A stretch of 8,927 nucleotides of DNA from Dehalococcoidales bacterium (GCA_016931015.1 JAFGFP010000021.1:1-8927), one strand, 5' to 3'. Shown: positions 1-6,865, counted from the stretch's first letter. Made by a program: numbers and translations. Notes: generated by a model from the sequence alone, not told the origin.

Positions 1-1119
1 ATCCACGTTACCTTTCTCCCCTACCTCACCTCCACCCAGGAGCTGAAGACCAAGCCCACCCAGCACAGCGTTAACGAACTGCGGCGCATCGGTATCCAGC
101 CCGATATTATCGTCTGCCGCAGCGACTATCCCATATCGGAAAGCATCAGAGATAAAATATCCCTCTTCTGCGACGTCACCAGAGAGGCGGTCATTCCCCT
201 GCCCACCGTGGACACCATCTACGAAGTGCCTCTGGTTCTCGAAGAGGAGGGCCTGGGACAGCTGGTGATAGACAAGCTCGGGCTCAAGGCCAGTAGTACG
301 GATTTAGGCCAGTGGCGGGAGCTGGCCCGGCGGATTAAGGAGCCGCTCGAGCCGGTCAACATCGCCCTGGTCGGGAAATACGTCGAGCTTCAGGACGCCT
401 ACTTCTCGGTACGTGAGGCGCTGTGTCACGCCGCCCTCAGCCACGACCGATGCCTTAATCTAATCTGGGTTCACTCCGAAGACCTGGAGAAAGACGGGGG
501 TGAAGCCCTGCTGGGCACGGCCCAGGGCATCATCGTGCCCGGCGGCTTCGGCATCAGGGGTATCGAGGGCATGGTCAAGGCCGCCGGCTACGCGCGTAAC
601 AATAACGTTCCTTACTTCGGGTTATGCCTCGGGATGCATGTCATGGTGATTGAGTTCGCCCGCTACGTTCTGAAATCGAACGAGCCTAACTCCACCGAGT
701 TCTACGCCGATACCCCCTACCCGGTTATCGACCTGCTCCCGGAACAGAAGAAGGTGAAAAGCAAGGGGGCCACCATGCGCCTGGGAGACTACCCCTGTAA
801 TCTCACTCCCGGCAGCCGGGCGGCCGGTGCCTACGAGCAGAGCCTGATTTACGAGCGCCACCGGCACCGCTACGAGTTCAATAACCAGTTTCGCGCCCGT
901 CTCGAAGAGGCGGGCATGGTTTACAGCGGCCTGTCCCCCGACGGCAAGCTGGTGGAAATCTGCGAGCTTACCGGCCACCCGTGGATGGTAAGCTGCCAGT
1001 TCCACCCGGAGTTTAACTCACGCCCCAGCCGTCCCCACCCCCTCTTCCGCGATTTTATCGGCGCCGCCAAGACGACACTGCGAGAAGGGGCCCAGCCTTC
1101 GCTGCCCCTCTCCGCTTGA
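1..1119 (+). CDS. pyrG: CTP synthase, C-terminal part (5' end outside window)
   Basis: CTP synthase makes CTP from UTP, ATP and glutamine in the cytosol, the last step of de novo pyrimidine nucleotide synthesis. The frame is open from base 1, so the gene enters from the left; 372 residues are visible, and by comparison with the usual ~540 about 165-175 N-terminal residues are missing. The fragment begins in the synthetase domain with the family motif KTKPTQHS and IGIQPDIIVCRSD. The class I glutamine amidotransferase domain follows: GGFGIRG oxyanion region, nucleophile Cys in GLCLGM (codon 625-627), HRHRYEFN, and the His/Glu pair in FHPEF near the end. One oddity is that the Gln that normally closes the GxCxGxQ motif is His here (codon 637-639). 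The rho gene follows after 75 bases on the same strand. Identification is secure. Confidence 0.97.
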   Translation: MHVTFLPYLTSTQELKTKPTQHSVNELRRIGIQPDIIVCRSDYPISESIRDKISLFCDVTREAVIPLPTVDTIYEVPLVLEEEGLGQLVIDKLGLKASSTDLGQWRELARRIKEPLEPVNIALVGKYVELQDAYFSVREALCHAALSHDRCLNLIWVHSEDLEKDGGEALLGTAQGIIVPGGFGIRGIEGMVKAAGYARNNNVPYFGLCLGMHVMVIEFARYVLKSNEPNSTEFYADTPYPVIDLLPEQKKVKSKGATMRLGDYPCNLTPGSRAAGAYEQSLIYERHRHRYEFNNQFRARLEEAGMVYSGLSPDGKLVEICELTGHPWMVSCQFHPEFNSRPSRPHPLFRDFIGAAKTTLREGAQPSLPLSA

Positions 1120-1127
1120 ATACCTGG

Positions 1128-1146
1128 TTCTCCTCCCCGAGGAGGG
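1128..1146 (+). promoter_or_regulatory. Short hairpin between pyrG and rho
   Basis: CTCCTC (1130-1135) pairs perfectly with GAGGAG (1139-1144) around a CCC loop, with two further T-G wobbles outside. It is followed by AAAT rather than a T-tract, so it is not a convincing intrinsic terminator. It could be a processing or attenuation structure in the rho leader; Rho is known to autoregulate through its leader in other bacteria. The role here is inference. Confidence 0.3.
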
Positions 1147-1194
1147 AAATACGGAGAAATCATCAGCAAATAACCACAGGGAAGGTAAGACGAT

Positions 1195-2466
1195 ATGGAC
1201 ATGGAAATTGCCGAATTAGAGCATAAGAGCAAGGACGAGCTGGTCGAACTGGCCCGGGAGATGGGTATCTCCAGCCCCACCAGCCTCAAGAAACAGGACA
1301 TCATCATGCGCCTGCTCCAGGTGCAGGCGGAGCAACAGGGCAACGCCTTCTGCGGCGGCATTCTGGATATTATGAACGACGGCTACGGCTTCCTGCGACA
1401 GAGCACCCTGCTCCCCAGCTCGGAGGATATCTACGTCTCCCAGTCCCAGATACGCCGCTTCAGCCTGCGTACCGGGGACATGGTTACCGGCCAGGTGAGA
1501 CCGCCCAAAAGCGGCGAGAAATACCGCAGCCTGCTCCGGGTAGAGGCTATTAACGACCTTAACCCCGAGCTGGCCAAAAGACGACCCAATTTCGCCTCGC
1601 TTACCCCCACCTTTCCCGATAAACTGATTAACCTGGAGACCGCCCCTCACGAACTCTCCACCCGGCTGGTGAATCTCATCGCCCCCATCGGGCGCGGCCA
1701 ACGGGGCCTGATTGTCTCGCCCCCCAAGGCCGGTAAGACCATGCTTCTCAAGTCGATAGCCAACGCTGCCACCATCAACTATACCGACCTCCACCTCATG
1801 GTCTGTCTCATCGGGGAAAGGCCGGAGGAGGTTACCGACATGAAACGCTCGGTCAGAGGCGACGTCATCGGCGCCACCTTCGACGAGCTGGTGGAGAACC
1901 AGACCCGCGTCGCCGAACTGGCCCTGGACAGAGCCAAACGACTGGTGGAGGGCGGCAAGGACGTCGTCATTCTCCTCGACGGCATTACCCGGCTCACCCG
2001 CTCCTATAACCTGGCAATGCCCTCCAGCGGCCGCACCCTGTCCGGCGGCATCGACCCGGCAGCCCTGCACCCGGCCAAGCGCTTCTTCGGTGCCGCCCGC
2101 AATACCGCCGAGGGCGGCAGCCTTACTATCATCGCCACCTGCCTCATCGACACCGGCAGCCGCATGGACGAGCTTATCTATGAAGAGTTCAAAGGCACCG
2201 GCAACATGGAGCTTCACCTCGACCGCCGGCTGGCGGAACGCCGTACCTTCCCGGCCATCGACATCCAGCGCAGCAGCACCCGGCGGGAAGAGCTGCTGAT
2301 ACCCGAAGACGACCTGAAGAGGATATGGCTGCTGCGGCGCATGGCATCCATGATTGCCTCGGACTCGGTCAACTTTACGGAGGCTACGGAGCGCGTCCTT
2401 GAGCGCCTGCGCCGGTCGAAGACCAACGCCGAGTTCCTGGCCAACCTGACCCGGGAGGCCCAATAA
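1195..2466 (+). CDS. rho: Transcription termination factor Rho
   Basis: Rho is a hexameric RNA-dependent ATPase/helicase that releases transcripts from RNA polymerase. The 423-residue length is typical. Visible in order are an N-terminal Rho_N helical segment (about 5-45); a cold-shock-like primary RNA-binding domain (about 50-120, with GYGFLRQ); and the RecA-like motor, with P-loop PPKAGKT (176-182), the GERPEEVTDM segment carrying the catalytic Glu (about 211), Walker B VVILLD (258-262), the Q-loop region SSGRTLSGGIDPAAL (277-291) and the R-loop KGTGNMELHLDR (333-344). There is no large insertion between domains. The ATG at 1195 is chosen because AGGGAAGG lies about nine bases upstream; an in-frame ATG at 1201 is a possible alternative. 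It follows pyrG in the same direction with no clear promoter in the gap, so co-transcription is plausible. Confidence 0.98.
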   Translation: MDMEIAELEHKSKDELVELAREMGISSPTSLKKQDIIMRLLQVQAEQQGNAFCGGILDIMNDGYGFLRQSTLLPSSEDIYVSQSQIRRFSLRTGDMVTGQVRPPKSGEKYRSLLRVEAINDLNPELAKRRPNFASLTPTFPDKLINLETAPHELSTRLVNLIAPIGRGQRGLIVSPPKAGKTMLLKSIANAATINYTDLHLMVCLIGERPEEVTDMKRSVRGDVIGATFDELVENQTRVAELALDRAKRLVEGGKDVVILLDGITRLTRSYNLAMPSSGRTLSGGIDPAALHPAKRFFGAARNTAEGGSLTIIATCLIDTGSRMDELIYEEFKGTGNMELHLDRRLAERRTFPAIDIQRSSTRREELLIPEDDLKRIWLLRRMASMIASDSVNFTEATERVLERLRRSKTNAEFLANLTREAQ

Positions 2467-2478
2467 CAAGTCCCGAAG

Positions 2479-2508
2479 TTGACACCCTCTCGGGCTTAAG
2501 CTTATACT
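2479..2508 (+). promoter_or_regulatory. Sigma-70-type promoter of the initiator tRNA
   Basis: A perfect -35 hexamer TTGACA (2479-2484) and a -10 TATACT (2503-2508, five of six to consensus) are separated by 18 bases. Predicted initiation near 2515 leaves a leader of only about six bases before the mature tRNA, as expected for a stable-RNA promoter. It begins 13 bases after the rho stop codon. Confidence 0.85.
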
Positions 2509-2520
2509 GTAGGGGCGCAA

Positions 2521-2595
<75 letters not shown>

Positions 2596-2609
2596 ATAGA
2601 AATTATGCG

Positions 2610-2643
2610 GGCACAGCTTTTGACGCTGTGCCTCTCTATTTTT
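2610..2643 (+). terminator. Rho-independent terminator after the tRNA
   Basis: An eight-base-pair perfect stem GGCACAGC / GCTGTGCC (2610-2617 with 2625-2632) with a seven-base loop is followed by the T-rich tail TCTCTATTTTT. It ends transcription 15 bases after the tRNA CCA. Confidence 0.88.
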
Positions 2644-2671
2644 GGCACTAAATGTGCAATACCGTTAGAAT
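2642..2671 (+). promoter_or_regulatory. Predicted promoter of the flavodoxin gene
   Basis: TTGGCA (2642-2647, five of six to -35 consensus) and TAGAAT (2666-2671, five of six to -10 consensus) are spaced by 18 bases. Initiation near 2678 would give a leader of about 20 bases holding the ribosome-binding site. The -35 overlaps the T-tail of the tRNA terminator, so the gene has its own start of transcription directly behind a stop. Confidence 0.6.
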
Positions 2672-2699
2672 GTTATAAATAACCTTCTTGGGAGAAGAT

Positions 2700-3182
2700 A
2701 TGAAATCCCTAGTAATATTCTATTCGCTGACAGGTAAAACCAAGCTGGTAGCCCAAACAATCGCCGAGGCGCTGAATGCAGAACTGGTGGAGATCGAGGA
2801 GGTAAAGCCAAGGAAAAGGGGATTCGCCACCTATCTAACCGTTGGTTTTGCCGCCATAACAAACAAAGAAAGTCAGATAAAGCCGGTAAACGTAAACTGG
2901 AATCGGTACGACATGGTATTCATCGGCTCTCCGGTCTGGGCTTCAAGACCTACCCCCGCCATCAACTCATTGGTCTACGCCAACAACTTCCAAAGCCAGA
3001 GTATCGTCCCCTTCTTTACCATGGGTGGTGATAATGCAGATAAGGCCCTGGAGAATATTACCGCCAAAATCGAGAGAAGCCAGGGCAAGGTAATAAGCTC
3101 TTTTGCCGTAAAATCCTACGGTTTGAGCGACGAGAAAATCATAGACGGGGCGAAAAAAGCCATCACGAACTACACGAATTAG
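2700..3182 (+). CDS. Flavodoxin family protein
   Basis: This is a 160-residue single-domain protein of the flavodoxin-like fold, expected to bind FMN and act as a soluble one-electron carrier or flavin-dependent reductase. The N-terminal strand and phosphate-binding loop read VIFYSLTGKTK (5-15), matching the flavodoxin (S/T)xTGxT pattern. The second flavin loop is GSPVWASRPTPAINS (76-90), and a third strand ends PFFTMGGDNADKAL. There is no signal peptide or membrane segment, so it is cytosolic. The ATG at 2700 is preferred over an in-frame TTG at 2688 because GGGAG sits five bases before it and the flavodoxin fold begins right at residue 2. The gene is visibly richer in A/T than pyrG and rho, stands alone between its own promoter and terminator, and lies between two copies of a tRNA end, all consistent with transfer. 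The redox partner is unknown. Confidence 0.88.
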   Translation: MKSLVIFYSLTGKTKLVAQTIAEALNAELVEIEEVKPRKRGFATYLTVGFAAITNKESQIKPVNVNWNRYDMVFIGSPVWASRPTPAINSLVYANNFQSQSIVPFFTMGGDNADKALENITAKIERSQGKVISSFAVKSYGLSDEKIIDGAKKAITNYTN

Positions 3183-3211
3183 CCCCGGCTCATTTGCCGA
3201 CTTCCGTTTCC

Positions 3212-3227
3212 TTCGAATCCAGCCCCC
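3212..3227 (+). repeat. Displaced copy of tRNA-fMet 3' segment (att-like direct repeat)
   Basis: TTCGAATCCAGCCCCC is an exact 16-base copy of 2573-2588, the T-loop through acceptor part of the initiator tRNA. Similarity stops on both sides: the copy lacks the rest of the T stem and the GCTACCA end. A direct repeat of exactly this tRNA section on the far side of inserted DNA is what site-specific integration into a tRNA gene leaves. No integrase is visible in the 623 bases between the copies, so this would be a remnant. The segment now forms the left arm of the flavodoxin terminator. Confidence 0.6.
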
Positions 3228-3257
3228 CGGTAGCGATGCTGCTGGGGGTTTACTTTT
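3224..3257 (+). terminator. Rho-independent terminator of the flavodoxin gene
   Basis: CCCCCGGTAGC (3224-3234) pairs along 11 positions, two of them G-T wobbles, with GCTGCTGGGGG (3238-3248) around a GAT loop. It is followed by TTTACTTTT. It lies about 40 bases past the flavodoxin stop. It is strong in the plus direction; the minus direction lacks a T-tract. Confidence 0.8.
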
Positions 3258-3297
3258 AAGCATTATTAAGGTTCCGCTGGTCTTTCCGTTTCAAACC

Positions 3298-3335
3298 TAA
3301 TCCTTTTAGGAGAAGCGTGTTAGCTAAAAGGATTA
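3298..3335. repeat. Perfect 12-bp inverted repeat
   Basis: TAATCCTTTTAG (3298-3309) is exactly complementary to CTAAAAGGATTA (3324-3335) across a 14-base loop. It lies between the converging flavodoxin and kinase genes, about 100 bases past the kinase stop. It may be the transcript end of the minus-strand operon, although no T-tract follows in that direction, or a protein-binding or mobile-element end. No open frame with a start codon was found in 3183-3437. Confidence 0.6.
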
Positions 3336-3437
3336 CAGATAAATTGAACTGATTTCTTGCTATGATGCGTTGTTGTTCACTGGTTGGCTTTTCCGGAAGC
3401 TCATCAAATCCCTGCGAGTCAGTAAAGCTCCGTCCGG

Positions 3438-5954
3438 CTAATCTTCGTCCTGGCCGTAAGATTCGCTGGGAACACGGCTCTTGTCGCGCAGAGGAACCTG
3501 CACGGTGATGGTGGTGCCTCTGTCCTTCTTTGAATCTATCGACAGAGTGCCCCCGATGAGGTACGCCCGCTCGTTCATACCCACCAGGCCCAGCTTTCCG
3601 TAGGAAGCCAGATTATCAAGGGCAGGGGGCACCTTCAAGCCGACGCCGTTATCGGAGATAATAATCTTAGTCTCCGAATCGGTGAAAATACCGCTCAGCT
3701 TGACCTCGGTGGCTTTAGCGTGCCGCCGGACATTGTTGAGCGCCTCCTGGATAATCCGGAAGAGCGCCAGCTCGGTATCGTTGGGCAGCCGGCGGACGTC
3801 ACCGACAATCTCGAAGTCACAGGCCGGGCCGTTATGCCGTCTCATCTCCTCAACGAGCAGTTTAATCGCCGGCACCAGCCCGAAGCGGTCGATGATGTCC
3901 GGGCGCATCTCGTGGCAGAAGGAGCGCAGGGAATTCATGATGCCTCCGGTGCGGTCGAGAATCAGCTCCAGTTCCTTATGAGTGCCGGCGGGCAGTCGGC
4001 CGTTCTTCAGGCAGTTCCCGATGTCGGTGCACAGGCAGAACAGGGACTGTATCGTCTCGTCATGCAGCTCCCGCGCCAGACGCTTGCGCTCGTCCTCAAG
4101 GGCGCTGGTCACCAGGTTGGCATAGGAGCGCAGGTTCTCGGTAAACTGCTTCTCCCGGGTAATATCGTTCCAGGTCTCCAGAAAGAACCTCTCGTGCAGC
4201 TGGTCTTCAACTATCGCCGAGGCTATCTCGACCCAGAACCGGTCGCCGTTCTTCTTCTGGTAGAACTCTTCCCGGAGACTGGGCAACTTACCGGGCGGGC
4301 TGTACCGCCGCTTAGCGACACACCAGGGATAAGGAAAGCTACTGTTGATAATTTCACCGCTGGTGAAGCCGGTGAGCCTCTCCAGGGCGGCGTTACTGTA
4401 CCTCACGGAGTAGTCTTCGTTGAAGAGCAATATCGGGACCGGGGCATTCACTATCAGCTTGGAGAGAAACTCCCGGCTCTGCCGTAGCTCCAGCTCCAGA
4501 TTCTTGACCTCGGTTATGTCGCTGATGATGCCATCGAACCCGATGAGACGCCCGGTCTCCTCCTTGATAGGCACCCCGTGGTCTCTAACGTAGCGCACCT
4601 GTCCGTTGTTACTGGGCTTCAGCCGATACTCGACGCAGTATTCAGTCCCCTTGTTCGATGCCTCCAAGTAGGCCTGGGTGACCTTGTCGGCATCCCCGCT
4701 GTGTACGGAGCTAAGCCACATCTGATCATCGCGGTAAATATCACACACCGGCTGTCCCGTCCAGTCCTCCCACCGGGGCGACAGGAAGATGCGAGTGCCG
4801 CTGACCCCGGGCATCGAGGAATAGATAACGTCGGAGATATTGTTGACCAGGCTCTCATACTTCTGCTCGCTCTGCCGTAGGGCCTCCTGCGCCCTTCTCG
4901 CCTCGGTAATGTCCACTATCCCGATTTCATACGACTTAATGACGCCGTCATCCCGCTCGACCCTGGTCAGCTCGTGCACCCACTTGTGCTCGCCCGAAGC
5001 ACAGATAATCCGGTACTCGCGCTCAAAGTGATCGACGCCCTGCTCGGCGAACTGCTGTCTTAAGTTCTCGACCTTCTGCCGGTCGTCCGGGTAGATTATA
5101 TCCTCGTAGAGAACGTGATGAGCCATCAGCACCTTCGGTTTGTAGCCCAGCTCTAGTTCGACATTGGTCGATACCCGCTCGATGGGTAAGCCCGGAGCGG
5201 CCCGTAACATGAAGATGACCCCCATCATGCCCCTCAAGAGATTAGCCGAGCTGACCAGGCTCTTGCTTTCTATGGAGGTGGCTATCTCACCGTCTCTCAG
5301 AACGATTACCCGGTCGGCCACGCGTTTGGCTTCATCGACCCGGTGGCAGGTATAAAGGATACCCTTCCCCTGACTCCTCAATTTGTTGAGAAGCTCAAAG
5401 AGACCCGCCATATCTCCGTCCGAGAGATAAGACGTCGGGTCGTCCAGGATAATGATAGGGAAATCCTGAACAATGGCGGCGGCAATCTGCAGTTGCTTCC
5501 TCTGGCCGGCGCTGAGATGGCTCACCTTTGCCTTCAGGTCTACATTAGTCAGGAAGTCCAACTCGTTGAGAAATGACCTGGCTCTATCGAGGTCCTCGCT
5601 ACTGGTCGCCAGCGACCCGCGGCGCGGGTCTTGAAACAAGAGGAAATTAGCGGCAACACTCATCTCGGGAAAGAGAACGAAATCCTGGTGGGCGATGCTG
5701 ATCCCCAGGGAACGGGCCTGCTGCGGGCTCTTTATCTTGATTTCCTTACCCAGAACCCTGATATTCCCCTGGTCGGGGACGATGTCACCGGTCAAAAGCC
5801 GCACCAGGGTGGTCTTACCCGCCCCGTTTTCCCCGAGGATGACGTGAACTTCGCCGCGATTTAAGGTAACGCTGATGTCACGCAAAGCGAAGTAATCACT
5901 GAGTCTCTTACTTACGCCGCTCGCCTCCAGCAAGCAGCCGTTTTTATCAGACAT
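3438..5954 (-). CDS. ABC ATPase - PAS - histidine kinase fusion protein
   Basis: This 838-residue cytosolic protein combines two normally separate machines. Residues 5-242 are a sugar-transporter (RbsA/MglA-like, CUT2) nucleotide-binding domain: Walker A GENGAGKTT (41-49), Q-loop Gln90, signature LSAGQ (147-151), Walker B IIILD (167-171), H-loop His204. The catalytic Glu after Walker B is Asp172. The domain ends where the first half of RbsA ends, and the usual second half is replaced by three PAS domains (about 246-352, 364-485, 494-602). A HisKA_3 dimerisation domain follows with phospho-acceptor His631 in ELHDETIQ, then a HATPase domain with N box QEALNNVRRH (736-745), DNGVGL (768-773) and GKLGLVGMNERA. 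No transmembrane segment is visible, so membrane contact would have to come through a permease. The ATG at 5954 has GAGAAG eight bases upstream, overlapping the regulator's stop region, which suggests translational coupling. Domain calls are firm; the function of the combination is inferred. Confidence 0.93.
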   Translation of the reverse strand: MSDKNGCLLEASGVSKRLSDYFALRDISVTLNRGEVHVILGENGAGKTTLVRLLTGDIVPDQGNIRVLGKEIKIKSPQQARSLGISIAHQDFVLFPEMSVAANFLLFQDPRRGSLATSSEDLDRARSFLNELDFLTNVDLKAKVSHLSAGQRKQLQIAAAIVQDFPIIILDDPTSYLSDGDMAGLFELLNKLRSQGKGILYTCHRVDEAKRVADRVIVLRDGEIATSIESKSLVSSANLLRGMMGVIFMLRAAPGLPIERVSTNVELELGYKPKVLMAHHVLYEDIIYPDDRQKVENLRQQFAEQGVDHFEREYRIICASGEHKWVHELTRVERDDGVIKSYEIGIVDITEARRAQEALRQSEQKYESLVNNISDVIYSSMPGVSGTRIFLSPRWEDWTGQPVCDIYRDDQMWLSSVHSGDADKVTQAYLEASNKGTEYCVEYRLKPSNNGQVRYVRDHGVPIKEETGRLIGFDGIISDITEVKNLELELRQSREFLSKLIVNAPVPILLFNEDYSVRYSNAALERLTGFTSGEIINSSFPYPWCVAKRRYSPPGKLPSLREEFYQKKNGDRFWVEIASAIVEDQLHERFFLETWNDITREKQFTENLRSYANLVTSALEDERKRLARELHDETIQSLFCLCTDIGNCLKNGRLPAGTHKELELILDRTGGIMNSLRSFCHEMRPDIIDRFGLVPAIKLLVEEMRRHNGPACDFEIVGDVRRLPNDTELALFRIIQEALNNVRRHAKATEVKLSGIFTDSETKIIISDNGVGLKVPPALDNLASYGKLGLVGMNERAYLIGGTLSIDSKKDRGTTITVQVPLRDKSRVPSESYGQDED

Positions 5955-5966
5955 GGTTGACTTCTC

Positions 5967-6635
5967 TCAGGACACCTGACTCCCCGAATCGCTCACGGAG
6001 ACCCACCCCCTCTTCAGAGCCACCATCACCGCCTCGATACGCGACTGGACATTAAGCTTCCTGAAGATGTTGCTGAAGTGACTGTTCACGGTAAGGCCGC
6101 TGATATTGAGGGCGCTGGCAATTTCCTTACTGGTCATGCCCTTGGCTGCCAAACGGAGTATCTCTTTCTCCCGGTCACATATCTCGGTCTTGGTAGCCAC
6201 CGCACTTCGGTCTTTGCCCAGAGCGAATTTCTTCAGGGTGCATATGGCATCGTGGTCGAAGACAGCCCGTCCCATGTTGACCGTGCGCACGGCATTGACC
6301 AAGCCGTCGCAGGGGAGATTAGCCTTGAGCACGAAGCCGTCGGCGCCGGCTTCGAGACAGGCGACCACGTATTCCTCATAGTCGTAGGCCGTGAGCACCA
6401 GCACTGTGACATCGGGGAAATCCGCCTTAATCCTGCGGGTGGCCTCGATGCCGTCCATATCAGGCATGTCGACATCGAGGATAGCGACATCCGGGTGCAG
6501 CTCCTCAACCAACTGGATAGCCTCAAGGCCGTTGTTGGCGACGCCAACGCACTTAATGTCCCGCTCGCCGTCCAGTATTTTGCGGAGACTTTCCACGACG
6601 AGCCTGTGGTCGTCTGCGATAATAACCCTAATCAT
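5967..6635 (-). CDS. NarL/FixJ-family response regulator
   Basis: This is a 222-residue DNA-binding partner of the kinase encoded 12 bases downstream. The receiver domain (about 2-118) has the acidic pair Asp8/Asp9, phospho-acceptor Asp54 in AILDVDMPDMDG, switch Thr82 and conserved Lys104. The C-terminal LuxR-type helix-turn-helix covers about 153-210, starting CDREKEILRLAAKGMTSKEIA, with recognition helix around LTVNSHFSNIFRKL. The ATG at 6635 is preferred over an in-frame TTG at 6671 because IRVIIADDH is the normal receiver N terminus and GGGGGTGG stands just upstream. HisKA_3 kinases pair with NarL-type regulators, so the two genes make a matched two-component system. Likely targets are its own promoter and the divergent transporter genes, since candidate sites lie in the shared intergenic region; that is inference. 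Confidence 0.94.
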   Translation of the reverse strand: MIRVIIADDHRLVVESLRKILDGERDIKCVGVANNGLEAIQLVEELHPDVAILDVDMPDMDGIEATRRIKADFPDVTVLVLTAYDYEEYVVACLEAGADGFVLKANLPCDGLVNAVRTVNMGRAVFDHDAICTLKKFALGKDRSAVATKTEICDREKEILRLAAKGMTSKEIASALNISGLTVNSHFSNIFRKLNVQSRIEAVMVALKRGWVSVSDSGSQVS

Positions 6636-6702
6636 CACCACCCCCAGATAAGAGTTAAATCTAGAAACCAACCGGCTCTTTGCTCATCACCGCCACTAAG
6701 GC

Positions 6703-6724
6703 ACGTATTCAAGGTACGTATTCA
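6703..6724 (-). repeat. Direct repeat over the regulator promoter start region
   Basis: ACGTATTCA occurs at 6703-6711 and again at 6716-6724, a 13-base spacing. The second copy touches the -10 hexamer of the minus-strand promoter and the pair spans the predicted initiation site near 6717. Such a position suits a repressor or an autoregulating response regulator. The binding protein is unknown. Confidence 0.45.
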
Positions 6725-6753
6725 TTGTAGGCAGGGAAAGGGAACCTTGTCAA
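6724..6753 (-). promoter_or_regulatory. Sigma-70-type promoter of the regulator-kinase operon
   Basis: Read on the minus strand, TTGACA (6753-6748, perfect -35) is followed after 18 bases by TACAAT (6729-6724, five of six to -10). Initiation is predicted near 6717, giving a leader of about 80 bases before the regulator ATG at 6635. Confidence 0.8.
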
Positions 6754-6770
6754 CTAATAACTAATTAGTT
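6752..6770. repeat. Palindrome and tandem AACTAAT upstream of the -35
   Basis: AACTAATTAGTT (6759-6770) is a perfect 12-base palindrome, and AACTAAT is repeated immediately beside it at 6752-6758. It is centred about 48 bases upstream of the predicted start of the minus-strand operon, next to the -35 box. It could be an activator site or an A/T-rich upstream element. Confidence 0.4.
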
Positions 6771-6822
6771 TTATGGATAGATGATACCGAAATTCATTTA
6801 TTACTACCTAAATTGCCTTAAT

Positions 6823-6843
6823 CTTCCGTATTGATAACGGAAG
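6823..6843. repeat. 7-bp inverted repeat in the divergent intergenic region
   Basis: CTTCCGT (6823-6829) and ACGGAAG (6837-6843) are perfect inverted arms around a seven-base centre. This is a candidate operator; the right arm immediately follows a possible plus-strand -35 element. Confidence 0.35.
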
Positions 6844-6858
6844 CACAAACATTAGAAA
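6831..6858 (+). promoter_or_regulatory. Weak candidate promoter for the permease gene
   Basis: TTGATA (6831-6836) and TAGAAA (6853-6858) are spaced by 16 bases, five and four of six matches to consensus. No better plus-strand promoter was seen between 6672 and 6987. A weak -10 would suit an activator-dependent promoter. Low certainty. Confidence 0.25.
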
Positions 6859-6865
6859 ATAGAAG

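Noticed and set aside
2472..2494. CCCGA / TCGGG inverted repeat after rho as a rho-gene terminator
   Set aside because: It is only five pairs with a 13-base loop and no T-tract, and it overlaps the -35 of the tRNA promoter; probably chance.
1216..2520. Long minus-strand open frame opposite rho
   Set aside because: It mirrors the rho coding frame, has no recognisable domain, and its composition is what a GC-rich gene produces on the opposite strand.
3256..3437. Open minus-strand frame downstream of the kinase stop, ending at 3256
   Set aside because: The translation looks protein-like (a hydrophobic stretch before a basic tail), but the frame has no ATG, GTG or TTG start and no ribosome-binding site. 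It could be a remnant; I recognise no family.
6661..6687. Eight-codon minus-strand reading frame in the regulator leader (ATG at 6687, stop at 6661-6663)
   Set aside because: It has only a weak GGCGG upstream, no attenuator-like codon run and no paired hairpins; such short frames are common by chance.
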